Shown here: positions 1 to 7,381 of the stretch, one piece after another | Numbering within the stretch: the first letter of the stretch is position 1 | How the letters are laid out: every line of letters begins with the position of its first letter | Origin: Tropicimonas isoalkanivorans | GTDB taxonomy: Bacteria; Pseudomonadota; Alphaproteobacteria; Rhodobacterales; Rhodobacteraceae | Length of the DNA stretch: 64,000 nucleotides | Direction: 5' to 3' | Assembly: GCF_900112335.1 (NCBI RefSeq) | Contig: NZ_FOLG01000008.1 | Coordinates: forward strand, 62,001-126,000 | The notes under the pieces: generated by a model | Database searches by the model: none | What the model was told of the DNA's origin: nothing | What the model saw: the letters and a program-made list of their open reading frames with translations, nothing else | Program-made: the position numbers and the translations under genes

Positions 1-503
1 CTCGCGCCCATGCCGCGCGCCGCGAGCAGGGCTGCGACCTCCTTGGGCGAGGTTCCGTCGCGGGTCAGCAGCAGCAGGCGAACGCCGGGCGCAAGGAAGG
101 GGATCGCCTGTTCGGCGGGGCGGCCGTGGATGGTGAGGGTTTCCGTGTCGGCCAGACTCCATTTCATCCGCGCGGCGGCAAGCTGGAAGGCGGAGAGATG
201 CGGGTAATAGGCGACCTCTTCGGGGGCGAAATGGCGCAGGAAGAGCGCGCCGGCGGAGTACCACAGGGGATCGCCCGTCACGAGCACCGCCACCCGCCTG
301 CCCCGCCAGCCGACAAGCTCCTCCGCCAGGTCGCGAAAGGGCGAGGGCCAGAGGCGTTTTTCAGCCGGCAGGTCGGGCAGATGGTCGGCAAGGCGCGGGC
401 CGGTGACGATGAGTTCCGCGGCATGCAGACGCGCACGGGCGGCGGGCGAGAGGCCGTTCCAACCGTCCTCGCCCATGCCGATGACGTCGAGCCAGGCGGT
501 CAC
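1..503 (-). CDS. cobL: Precorrin-6Y methylase (CobL/CbiE), N-terminal part
   Basis: The first about 167 residues of a corrin-ring C-methyltransferase are present and the gene runs off the window edge. The reading opens with VIGMGEDGWNGLSP, the usual glycine-rich first strand of the tetrapyrrole methylase fold, and VTGDPLWYSAG matches the SAM-binding loop of the CbiE/CobL family. In the aerobic B12 pathway CobL methylates C5 and C15 and decarboxylates precorrin-6Y. I chose the GTG at 503 because it overlaps the cobH stop (shared bases GTGA), the coupling seen between all three genes here. Whether the C-terminal CbiT-like decarboxylase half is present cannot be seen. Confidence 0.88.
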   Translation of the reverse strand, partial: MTAWLDVIGMGEDGWNGLSPAARARLHAAELIVTGPRLADHLPDLPAEKRLWPSPFRDLAEELVGWRGRRVAVLVTGDPLWYSAGALFLRHFAPEEVAYYPHLSAFQLAAARMKWSLADTETLTIHGRPAEQAIPFLAPGVRLLLLTRDGTSPKEVAALLAARGMGA

Positions 504-1240
504 GTGCCGTCCCCCCGGAGGCCGAGGGTGAGCGCGTTGACCGCGGCCGCCGCCATGGCCGAGCCGCCGCGCCGGCCCAGCAGGGTGACGAAAGGGACGC
601 CGTGCGGGCGCTCCGCCAGAGCCTGCTTGCTCTCTGCCGCGCCGACAAAGCCGACCGGGAAGCCGAGGATCAACGCCGGGCGGGGCCAGCCTTGCTCAAG
701 CCCTTCCAGCAAATGGAAAAGCGCGGTGGGGGCGTTGCCGATGGCGACGATGCTGCCCGCGAGGCGCTCCCGCCAAAGCTCCGTCGCGGCGGCGGAGCGG
801 GTGGTGCCGCGGCGTTTCGCCAGGTCCGGCACGGCTGGGTCGTTGAGGGTGACGATGGGTGTGGCGCCGCCGGGAAGGGCGCGGGCGATGATGCCACGCG
901 CGACCATTTCGCTGTCGCAGAAGATGGGTAGGATTCGGAGATCCTGATTGGTTGAGTGTTTGGGATCGCTCAGGTCAGCCGCACCGCCCGGCGCCCGGGC
1001 CGGGTAGCCCCCGCCCTTCGTTTCACTGCCCAAGCGTGCCAACGCCGCCTGCCCCGCCTCCACCGCGCCCTCGGAGACCCGCAGGTCGGTGGCGATGTCC
1101 ACCATCCCGCAGGCATGGATCAGCCGGATCGCCATCGGCCGCGCGGCCTCCGGCAGGGCCGACAGGTCGGCCTCCGCCGCGATGGTGGCAAAGCTCTGCC
1201 GGTAAATCGCCGCCGGGTCGCGTTCGTAGTCCAGCGTCAT
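500..1240 (-). CDS. cobH: Precorrin-8X methylmutase CobH with an internal insertion
   Basis: This is the enzyme that moves the C11 methyl group to C12 to make hydrogenobyrinic acid. Family hallmarks are visible: RLIHACGMVD near residue 40 (active-site His), GNAPTALFHLLE near 165 and LILGFPVGFVGAAESK near 190. At 246 residues it is about 35 longer than usual. The extra length is a block at residues 70-103, rich in Gly, Ser and Asp, between the helix ending AALARL and the strand that normally reads roughly APIFCDSEMVA. The rest aligns without a frameshift, so the gene is probably functional. Its ATG overlaps the cbiX stop by ATGA, and its stop overlaps the cobL start. Confidence 0.93.
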   Translation of the reverse strand: MTLDYERDPAAIYRQSFATIAAEADLSALPEAARPMAIRLIHACGMVDIATDLRVSEGAVEAGQAALARLGSETKGGGYPARAPGGAADLSDPKHSTNQDLRILPIFCDSEMVARGIIARALPGGATPIVTLNDPAVPDLAKRRGTTRSAAATELWRERLAGSIVAIGNAPTALFHLLEGLEQGWPRPALILGFPVGFVGAAESKQALAERPHGVPFVTLLGRRGGSAMAAAAVNALTLGLRGDGT

Positions 1241-2379
1241 TCCGTCTTCAGGTGTTTGCGCACGCTCTCCGGCCCCATCGGGTGATCGGCGTGGGGATAG
1301 GGCGGGTGGTGGTGATCGTGGCCGTGATCGTGATGGTGGCCGTGGGGATGGTCGTGGTCGTGATGGTGGTGGTGGTCATGGCCGTGGTGGTGATGGTCGT
1401 GCCCATGGTGGTGGTCATGCCCCGCGTCGAGCCGGCAGGCGCCGGTGCAGAAGGTGTCGCAGAGGGTGCAGTCCTCCACATTGGAGCCCGGCGCGCTCGC
1501 CCCCTGCCCTTCGACGTGGTGGTGATGGCTCTCCTGCGGCCGGCCCACTTCGGCTTCGAAGCCCAGCACCTGCGTCCGGTACTTGCAGAGCGAGCAATTC
1601 ATCGCCGTCTCGCCGTCGAGGATCTCGGTGATGCGCTCGGCGAAGGTTTCCAGAACCTGCGGGTGGTCGTTGAGATAGCCCGCCTTCACCCACTGCGCCT
1701 GCGGATTGGCCTCCGCCACCATGTCGGTGAAGCCGTAGATGCGGTCGATCAGGATGCCGGTGAAGAGGAAGTACGGGAAGACGACGTAGCGTTTGAAACC
1801 GAGCTTCGCGGCCTGCTCCAGCGCCGGTTCCACCAGCGGGAAGGTCACGCCGGAGTAGCCGACCTCGCACCAGCCGAAGCCCATTCCCTCCCAGAGCATC
1901 CGTGCGATCTTGGAGACGTTGGCGTTGGCGTCGGGGTCCGAGGCGCCGCGGCCGATCACCACGAGGCAGGTCTCGTGCGCTGGCACCGCGCCCTGCTCCG
2001 CATCGGCCTGCGCCACCGCCTCGCGGATGCGGTCCGCCGCCGCCGCGATCATCCGCGCGTTCACGCCGAGTTCGCGGCCGTACTCCACCCCGATGCCGTG
2101 TTCGGCGGCGTAGGCATTCAGCACGGTGGGAATATCGTTCTTCGCGTGCATGGCCGCGAAGAGCATGCCCGGGACGGCGAGAATGCGGTCGCAGCCCGCC
2201 TCACGGAGGTTGTCCAGCCCGACCCGGATGACGGGGTTGGCAAACTCGAGGTAGCCGTAGTCGACCATCCAGTCTTCGGGCAGCAGCGCCGGCAGTTTCT
2301 TGGCCAGGACGGCGAACTCGTCCACCGCCGCCTGCGACCGCGAGCCGTGCCCGCACAGCATCACGCCGATCTTGCTCAT
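1237..2379 (-). CDS. cbiX: CbiX-type sirohydrochlorin/cobalt chelatase with His-rich tail
   Basis: A 380-residue two-domain chelatase of the long CbiX class. The first domain opens MSKIGVMLCGHGSR, with the metal-binding His of CbiX proteins, and the second starts around residue 140 (LVVIGRGASDPDAN). A CSLCKYR motif near residue 257 and a CTLCDTFCTGAC cluster near 300 are candidates for the Fe-S centre reported in Bacillus megaterium CbiX. The C-terminus has about 28 histidines within about 50 residues, alternating with Asp and Gly, typical of metal-buffering tails. It heads the minus-strand cbiX-cobH-cobL run. The start has a GGAGG six bases upstream. The substrate ring is inferred to be sirohydrochlorin from the family. 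Confidence 0.88.
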   Translation of the reverse strand: MSKIGVMLCGHGSRSQAAVDEFAVLAKKLPALLPEDWMVDYGYLEFANPVIRVGLDNLREAGCDRILAVPGMLFAAMHAKNDIPTVLNAYAAEHGIGVEYGRELGVNARMIAAAADRIREAVAQADAEQGAVPAHETCLVVIGRGASDPDANANVSKIARMLWEGMGFGWCEVGYSGVTFPLVEPALEQAAKLGFKRYVVFPYFLFTGILIDRIYGFTDMVAEANPQAQWVKAGYLNDHPQVLETFAERITEILDGETAMNCSLCKYRTQVLGFEAEVGRPQESHHHHVEGQGASAPGSNVEDCTLCDTFCTGACRLDAGHDHHHGHDHHHHGHDHHHHHDHDHPHGHHHDHGHDHHHPPYPHADHPMGPESVRKHLKTE

Positions 2380-2420
2380 CGCGGGCCTCCGGCGGTCGTT
2401 TGAATCTCGGTCGCTGTCAT
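2376..2420 (-). CDS. Possible 14-residue leader ORF coupled to cbiX
   Basis: An ATG at 2420, with AAGGGAG seven bases before it, opens a 14-codon frame (MTATEIQTTAGGPR) whose TGA overlaps the cbiX ATG as ATGA. The geometry suits translational coupling or an upstream regulatory ORF. It could equally be the stub of a lost gene or chance. Nothing about the peptide identifies a function. Confidence 0.25.
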   Translation of the reverse strand: MTATEIQTTAGGPR

Positions 2421-2685
2421 GACGTGGCTCCCTTGCTGCTCAGCGCCGGCAATACGGGGGCCGCGGCGGGCGCCGCGTGGCGCCGCCCCGACGATGATCG
2501 GCCGCGCCCCCGGCATGGGTCGGCGCCGCGTCTCTCCCGTTCAGCCTTCCGGCATCGTCACCCCGTCCCCTAACAGCGGCGGGCGGGCGCGGCAAGCGAC
2601 GCAGCCGCGCAGACCAGAGCGCATAGCGGCTTTACCCTGGCGGGGGTCTGTGGCTGGCTGGCGGGACACCTATCGGGAGATTGCC

Positions 2686-3318
2686 GTGGACCTTCACATC
2701 TGGCTCGCCTTCGCCTCTGCCTCCCTCGCGCTGCTGGTCGTACCGGGGCCGACGGTCCTGCTGGTGCTCAGTTACGCCATCAGCCAGGGCCGGCGCGTCG
2801 CGCTTGCGACCGTCGCGGGGGTTGCGCTGGGCGACCTGACTGCGATGACCGCCTCGCTGGCCGGGCTGGGGGCGCTCGTCGCCACGTCGGCCGCGCTATT
2901 CGGCGTGCTGAAATGGCTCGGGGCGGCCTACCTTGTCTATCTCGGCGTCCGCATGTTCCTGAGCGCCCCGGCCACGGCGCTGCCGGTGGCTACCGACGTT
3001 CCGGAGGCGCCGGCGGCACGGGTTTTCGCCCATGCCGCAGCGGTGACCGCGCTCAATCCAAAGTCGATCGTCTTCTTCATCGCCTTCGTGCCGCAGTTCC
3101 TGTCGCCCGCCGAGCCGGTGCTGCCGCAGGCGGCGATCCTGATCGGAACCTTCGTCGGCCTCGCCGCGCTCAGCGCCCTGTCCTATGCGTTGCTCGCGGA
3201 CACCCTGAGGCAGCGCATCGCCCGGCCCACGGTCCTGCCCACGTTGACCCGAATGGGGGGATGCACGCTCGTCGCCATGGGCACGGCAACGGCACTCGTC
3301 CGCCGCGCCAGCCCCTGA
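2686..3318 (+). CDS. LysE/RhtB family exporter
   Basis: A 210-residue membrane protein of the LysE/RhtB amino-acid exporter superfamily. The N-terminus reads VDLHIWLAFASASLALLVVPGP and carries the family's short PGP turn after the first helix. About six hydrophobic segments follow, with LGAAYLVYLGVRMF at the third and ALNPKSIVFFIAFVPQF at the fourth, both characteristic. The frame is open further upstream, but the GTG at 2686 follows a GGGAGA ribosome site and puts the first helix directly at the start, giving the normal family length. Substrate is unknown. It lies between the divergent cobalamin genes and the B12 riboswitch, possibly by chance. Confidence 0.85.
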   Translation: MDLHIWLAFASASLALLVVPGPTVLLVLSYAISQGRRVALATVAGVALGDLTAMTASLAGLGALVATSAALFGVLKWLGAAYLVYLGVRMFLSAPATALPVATDVPEAPAARVFAHAAAVTALNPKSIVFFIAFVPQFLSPAEPVLPQAAILIGTFVGLAALSALSYALLADTLRQRIARPTVLPTLTRMGGCTLVAMGTATALVRRASP

Positions 3319-3420
3319 CACGGGTCGAGACCTGCCCGAATTGCGCCGCGCGGGTGATATTGCCGCCCCCGCAAAAGTCCGATTGACATTCCGGCGCCGC
3401 GAACGCGAAAAGGAGGCATC

Positions 3421-3602
3421 TTCGGTTCCCCGGACGGTCAAGCGCCAGGGGATGAGAAAGGGAACACGGTGCGGCGTACCCATCAGGGACCAAAACCGTG
3501 GCTGCCCCCGCAACTGTGAGCGGAGAGCGAGGCCGAACGCGCCACTGGGATCCCCGGGAAGGCCGGCCGAGCGACGACCCGCGAGCCAGGAGACCTGCCG
3601 AG
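3421..3602 (+). promoter_or_regulatory. Cobalamin (B12) riboswitch
   Basis: The conserved blocks occur in order: an AAAGGGAACACGGTG-type segment at about 3457-3471, CCAAAACCGTGGCTGCCCCC at 3490-3509 followed by GCAACTGTGAGCGG, the B12 core GCCACTGGGATCCCCGGGAAGG at 3541-3562, and the closing GAGCCAGGAGACCTGCC ending near 3600. A GC-rich hairpin (about 3607-3628) without a T-run follows, which suggests translational rather than terminator-based control. It is placed to repress the cobalt importer operon when adenosylcobalamin is plentiful. Confidence 0.95.
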
Positions 3603-3751
3603 GCCGCATGGGGGCAATCCCCCCGTGGTCTTCACCGGACGCCGGGGTGAGCGTCTGGCGCGAGCCGGGCTGATCCTTCGTCCCGAATCGAGCCGAACCC
3701 CGTCGATCCTTTCAGGCCGGCCGCCGCGTGCGGCACTTTGAGAGAGACGAC

Positions 3752-4543
3752 ATGACCTTGAAACCCTTCCTGCTGGCAGCGCTTGCCAGTCTCGGCCTGT
3801 CGCAGGCCGCGTCGGCGCACTTCCAGCTCATCTTTACCCCCGATACCCTGATCGAGCGGCCCGGCGATGTGCCGCTGAAGTTGATCTTCTGGCACCCGTT
3901 CGAGAACGGGCACGTGATGGACATGGCCGAGCCGCTCGAGTTCTACGCCGTTCACCGGGGCGAAAAAATCGACCTGATGGACACGCTGGCGCCCATGACC
4001 TTCACCGGCGCCACCAACGCAGGGGCCGCGTTCAACGGCTCCGTGCCGGTCAAACGGTCGGGCGACTACGTTCTCGTGGTGGTGCCTGCGCCCTATTACG
4101 AGGCGAGCGAGGACATCTTCATCCAGCAGATCGCCAAGAGCTATCTCAATCGCAACGCGATCCCGACGGACTGGATGGCGCCGCAAGGCCTGACCACCGA
4201 GATCGTGCCGCTCAACAAGCCGACCAACGTGATCGCCGGATCGACCTTCACCGGCCGCGTGCTGGCCGAGGGCGCGCCGGTGCCAGGCATCGAGGTGGAG
4301 GTGGAGTACATCGCCGCCCAGCCCGACATGGAGACCGACACGGCCACGGCGCCCACGACCGCCCCGTCCCCCGGTGGGACGCTGGTCGCGGTGACGGACG
4401 AGAATGGCCAGTTCACCTTCGGTATTCCGAAAGCCGGTTTCTGGGGCTTCGCGGCGCTCGGCTCCGGCCCGGAGACGGACTTTGAGGGCAAGGACCTGAG
4501 TCAGGATGCGGTCATCTGGATCCGCGCCTGGGATATGGAGTGA
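3752..4543 (+). CDS. DUF4198 cobalt-transport periplasmic component
   Basis: A 263-residue exported protein. A signal peptide of about 22 residues (MTLKPFLLAALASLGLSQA, then ASA) precedes a mature N-terminus HFQLIF, so a histidine would be the first residue after cleavage, as expected for the accessory metal-capturing subunit found with ECF cobalt/nickel importers (COG5266; NikK/CbtJ-like). DUF4198 proteins have beta-sandwich folds; a carboxypeptidase-regulatory-like segment (GIEVEVEYIA then TDENGQFTFGIPKAGFWGF) lies in the second half. I rejected the GTG at 3728 in favour of the ATG at 3752 that starts the signal peptide. It is first in the riboswitch-controlled operon, which argues for cobalt. 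Confidence 0.88.
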   Translation: MTLKPFLLAALASLGLSQAASAHFQLIFTPDTLIERPGDVPLKLIFWHPFENGHVMDMAEPLEFYAVHRGEKIDLMDTLAPMTFTGATNAGAAFNGSVPVKRSGDYVLVVVPAPYYEASEDIFIQQIAKSYLNRNAIPTDWMAPQGLTTEIVPLNKPTNVIAGSTFTGRVLAEGAPVPGIEVEVEYIAAQPDMETDTATAPTTAPSPGGTLVAVTDENGQFTFGIPKAGFWGFAALGSGPETDFEGKDLSQDAVIWIRAWDME

Positions 4544-4546
4544 GCC

Positions 4547-5164
4547 ATGCACATCGTTGACGGAGCCCTGTCCAACCCGGTGGTGATCGGCGGCGCGGTG
4601 CTGGCCGCAGGCGGCATCGCCAAGGGCCTGCGCTGCCTGCCGATGGAAAAGATCCCCGTCGCCGGCACGCTGTCGGCCACGTTCTTCGTCGCCTCGCTGG
4701 TGCATGTGCCGGCCGGCCCCTCGTCGCTGCACCTGATCCTGAACGGACTGGCTGGGCTGGTCCTTGGCTGGGCGGCCTTTCCGGCACTGTTCGTGGGGCT
4801 GCTGCTGCAGGCGGTGTTCTTCGGCTTCGGCGGGGTGACGGTGCTGGGGGTCAACACCTTCAACATCGCCATGCCGGCGGTCATCGTCGGCTGCCTGCTG
4901 CGGAGCCGGCTCCAATCCGGCACTCCGGAGGCCGCGGCCGTCTGGGGCGCGGTGGGCGGAGGCTTGGCAGTGGCGTTGACGACTTTCTTCGTGGCGCTCG
5001 CGCTCGCGCTGACCGGGGAGCAGTTTTACAACGCGGCGAAGCTCGTCTTCCTGACCCACATTCCGGTGATGGCGATCGAGGCCTTCCTGACCGGCAGCGC
5101 GATTTACCTGACGCGCAAGGTCAAGCCGGAGCTCTTCGAGGCGGTCGCGGGAGCCGGGTCATGA
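4547..5164 (+). CDS. cbiM: Cobalt ECF transporter S component CbiM
   Basis: A 205-residue membrane protein that binds cobalt and carries it through the membrane. The N-terminus MHIVDGALS is diagnostic: in CbiM/NikM the amino group, His2 and further His residues form the metal site, which fixes this ATG as the start. Six to seven hydrophobic segments follow, with HVPAGPSSLHLILNGL near residue 55 supplying further His ligands. The start lies three bases after the upstream stop, and the stop overlaps the next start by ATGA. Confidence 0.95.
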   Translation: MHIVDGALSNPVVIGGAVLAAGGIAKGLRCLPMEKIPVAGTLSATFFVASLVHVPAGPSSLHLILNGLAGLVLGWAAFPALFVGLLLQAVFFGFGGVTVLGVNTFNIAMPAVIVGCLLRSRLQSGTPEAAAVWGAVGGGLAVALTTFFVALALALTGEQFYNAAKLVFLTHIPVMAIEAFLTGSAIYLTRKVKPELFEAVAGAGS

Positions 5165-5772
5165 TCCGTGCATTCGTTCTCGCCGTGTCGCTTGCGCTTT
5201 TTCCGGTGCCGGGACTGGCGCACAAGGTGGTGATCAGCGTCTTTCCCTCCGGGTCGCAGATCGAGGGCGAGGTCGGGTTCACCAACGGCGGCGCGGGCGC
5301 CGGCACGCTGGTGGAGGTCTTCGACGGGGATGGCGGCAAGCTGGGCGAGACGGTGACGGACGACGACGGGTTCTTCCTCTACACGCCGACGGCGCCCGTG
5401 GCCCATGTCTTCCGCGCGGATCTGGGCGCAGGCCACGTGGCGAAGACCGAGATGAGCGCAGCGGATGTGGCCGCGATCGTGGGCAAGGCGCCGGCATCGC
5501 AGGGCAGCGCGCAGGCTGCGGCCGCCACGCCCGGCGCGGCGGCCACCATCGCCTATGCCGCAGGGCCCGCCACCTCGGTGGCGCCCGGGGTGGATGCCGA
5601 TGAGATCGCCCGGATCGTGCGGGACGAAATGCGCCCCCTGCGCCAGGAGATCGCCGCCTACAAGGAAAAGAACGACCTGCAGAACATCCTCGGCGGGATC
5701 GGCTACATCCTCGGGCTGTCCGGCGTCGCCTTCTACCTTGCGGCGCGGCGCAAGCTGCAGGCGGCCGCATGA
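5161..5772 (+). CDS. NikL/CbtL-like small component of the cobalt ECF importer
   Basis: A 203-residue protein with a signal peptide ending GLA, after which the mature chain begins with HKVVISVFPSG. A beta-rich domain with a carboxypeptidase-regulatory-like GDGGKLGETVTDDDGFF segment follows, then an Ala-rich linker, a short charged helix and one C-terminal membrane helix (IGYILGLSGVAFYLAA) before basic residues. This layout matches NikL, which takes the place of CbiN in Ni/Co importers that also carry a DUF4198 protein. Both neighbours overlap it by four bases, so it is translationally coupled to cbiM and cbiQ. Confidence 0.85.
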   Translation: MIRAFVLAVSLALFPVPGLAHKVVISVFPSGSQIEGEVGFTNGGAGAGTLVEVFDGDGGKLGETVTDDDGFFLYTPTAPVAHVFRADLGAGHVAKTEMSAADVAAIVGKAPASQGSAQAAAATPGAAATIAYAAGPATSVAPGVDADEIARIVRDEMRPLRQEIAAYKEKNDLQNILGGIGYILGLSGVAFYLAARRKLQAAA

Positions 5773-6563
5773 GCTCGGTCCTGACGGCGGTGGAAAAGCC
5801 GCTTTCCGCCACGGGCGCGAACCGGCAGGTGTCCTGGCTTGGCCGGGTGGACCCGCGGGTCCGGATCGTCTGCGCGGCGGCCTTCGCGGTAACGGTCGTG
5901 GCCTGCGACCGCTTCGGGGTGCTGATCGCCGCGCTTTGCCTCGCCGGTGTGCTGATGGCAGGCTCCGGGCTGCCGCCCCGCCGGACGCTGCGCCGGATGG
6001 CGGCGATGGACGGGTTCATCCTGTTCATGCTGGCGCTGCTGCCCTTCACGGTGCCGGGCGAGCCCTTTCTGACCATTTGGGGCGTGTCGGCCTCCTGGGA
6101 GGGGCTGGCAGAGGCGGCGCGGATCGGGCTGACCGCAAATGCGGTGATCCTGGCGCTGATGGCCCTGGTGGGCTCGATGGAACCTGTCACGCTGGGGCAT
6201 GCGCTGCACACGCTGCGGGTGCCGGCGACTCTGGTCCATCTGCTGATGTTCACCGTTCGCTACATCGACGTGCTGCGGGAGGAGTACCTGCGGCTGCGGC
6301 AGGCGATGAAGGCGCGCGGCTTTCGGCCGTCGACCGGCTGGCACACCTACCGCAGCTTCGGCTACCTCGTGGGGATGATGCTGGTGCGCTCGCTGGAGCG
6401 GTCGGAGCGGATTCTGGAGGCCATGAAGTGCCGGGGCTTCACCGGCCGGCTGCCGCTGTTGGAGCGGTGGAGCGTGGGCGCGAGGGACCTCGCCTTTACC
6501 GCCGGGTTCGCCGTGGCGCTGGTGGCGCTGATCGCCGGAGAGGTCGCGGATGGCGCTCTTTGA
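5769..6563 (+). CDS. cbiQ: Cobalt ECF transporter T component CbiQ
   Basis: A 264-residue transmembrane coupling protein. Four to five hydrophobic segments are present, plus the two cytoplasmic Ala-Arg-Gly signatures that touch the ATPase: RQAMKARGFRP near residue 181 and EAMKCRGFTGRLP near residue 220. These motifs identify the EcfT/CbiQ family. The start overlaps the previous gene by ATGA and the end overlaps cbiO by 14 bases. Confidence 0.94.
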   Translation: MSSVLTAVEKPLSATGANRQVSWLGRVDPRVRIVCAAAFAVTVVACDRFGVLIAALCLAGVLMAGSGLPPRRTLRRMAAMDGFILFMLALLPFTVPGEPFLTIWGVSASWEGLAEAARIGLTANAVILALMALVGSMEPVTLGHALHTLRVPATLVHLLMFTVRYIDVLREEYLRLRQAMKARGFRPSTGWHTYRSFGYLVGMMLVRSLERSERILEAMKCRGFTGRLPLLERWSVGARDLAFTAGFAVALVALIAGEVADGAL

Positions 6564-7230
6564 CCTGTGGGACATCCACTTCGGCTACCCCGGGCGGGCG
6601 CCCGTGCTGACCGGCGCCGACATGACGCTGGAGGCCGGGGAGCGTGTGTGCATCACCGGCCACAACGGCGCCGGGAAGTCGACGCTGCTTCGGATCATGG
6701 TCGGGTTGCTGCGGCCCGAGGCGGGCAGCGTGACGGCCTTTGGACAGCCCCGCCGGGCGGAGGCGGATTTTCACGAGGTGCGGCGCCGTGCGGGGCTGGT
6801 GTTCCAGGACCCCGACGACCAGCTCTTCTGCCCCACCGTGGCCGAGGACATCGCGTTCGGTCCGCTCAACCTCGGCGCCTCGCGGGAGGAAGCGCTCGGT
6901 ATCGTGGAGCGCGTTCTCAAACAGCTCGACCTGATGCACCTGCGGGACAGGATCACGCACAAGCTGTCGGGGGGAGAGAAGCGGCTGGTGACGCTCGCCA
7001 CGGTGCTGGCGATGGAACCCGACGTGCTGCTGCTGGACGAGCCGACCAACGGGCTCGACGAGGCGAACGAAGCGCGGCTGGTCGAGGTGCTGCTGGGACT
7101 GCCGCAGGCAATGGTGGTGGTCAGCCACGACCCGCACTTCCGGCGCCGGGTGGGCACGCGGAGCCTGCGCCTGCACGAGGGCCGGCTGACAGACGCCGAG
7201 CCCGCCTGCCGGCACGCCGTCACGCCTTAA
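6550..7230 (+). CDS. cbiO: Cobalt ECF transporter ATPase CbiO
   Basis: A 226-residue ABC ATPase that powers cobalt uptake. Walker A GHNGAGKST is at residues 37-45, the Q-loop Gln at 86 within VFQDPDDQLF (the DPDDQ extension is characteristic of ECF ATPases), the signature LSGGE at 139-143, and Walker B with DE at 163-164. It is last in the operon. A hairpin with an A/T-rich stem follows about 90 bp downstream. A single ATPase suggests a homodimer, as in group I ECF systems. Confidence 0.95.
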   Translation: MALFDLWDIHFGYPGRAPVLTGADMTLEAGERVCITGHNGAGKSTLLRIMVGLLRPEAGSVTAFGQPRRAEADFHEVRRRAGLVFQDPDDQLFCPTVAEDIAFGPLNLGASREEALGIVERVLKQLDLMHLRDRITHKLSGGEKRLVTLATVLAMEPDVLLLDEPTNGLDEANEARLVEVLLGLPQAMVVVSHDPHFRRRVGTRSLRLHEGRLTDAEPACRHAVTP

Positions 7231-7286
7231 CGACGCCGGGGGCGCTCCCGCGCGCCGTCAGATCATCAAAGATGACCTGTCGGCCC

Positions 7287-7341
7287 TTGGGCCGGGCCGC
7301 GCGCTGACGCGCGCGACCACGATTTTTCGACCGAAAAATCG
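7287..7341 (+). terminator. Two-hairpin repeat module, probable terminator of the cobalt operon
   Basis: TTGGGCCGGGCC leads into a GCGCGC inverted repeat (7299-7314) and then a perfect ten-base repeat CGATTTTTCG / CGAAAAATCG (7320-7341). The second hairpin reads the same on both strands and sits between the converging cbiO and rhomboid genes, so it could stop transcription in both directions. Close relatives occur at 51996-52050 and, in part, at 62988-63016. Confidence 0.6.
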
Positions 7342-7381
7342 CACCCCCGGCAGGTGCATCGCAAACCGCATGCCGAGGCGC

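Noticed and set aside
1290-1430. Tandem GTG/ATG-type short repeats that could look like a minisatellite or CRISPR
   Set aside because: They are the codons of the His-rich tail of the chelatase; period and content follow CAC/CAT and GAC codons and there are no spacers.
2421-2685. Possible second B12 riboswitch before cbiX on the minus strand
   Set aside because: The B12 core block and the closing CCTGCC region are absent; only GC-rich short stems are present.
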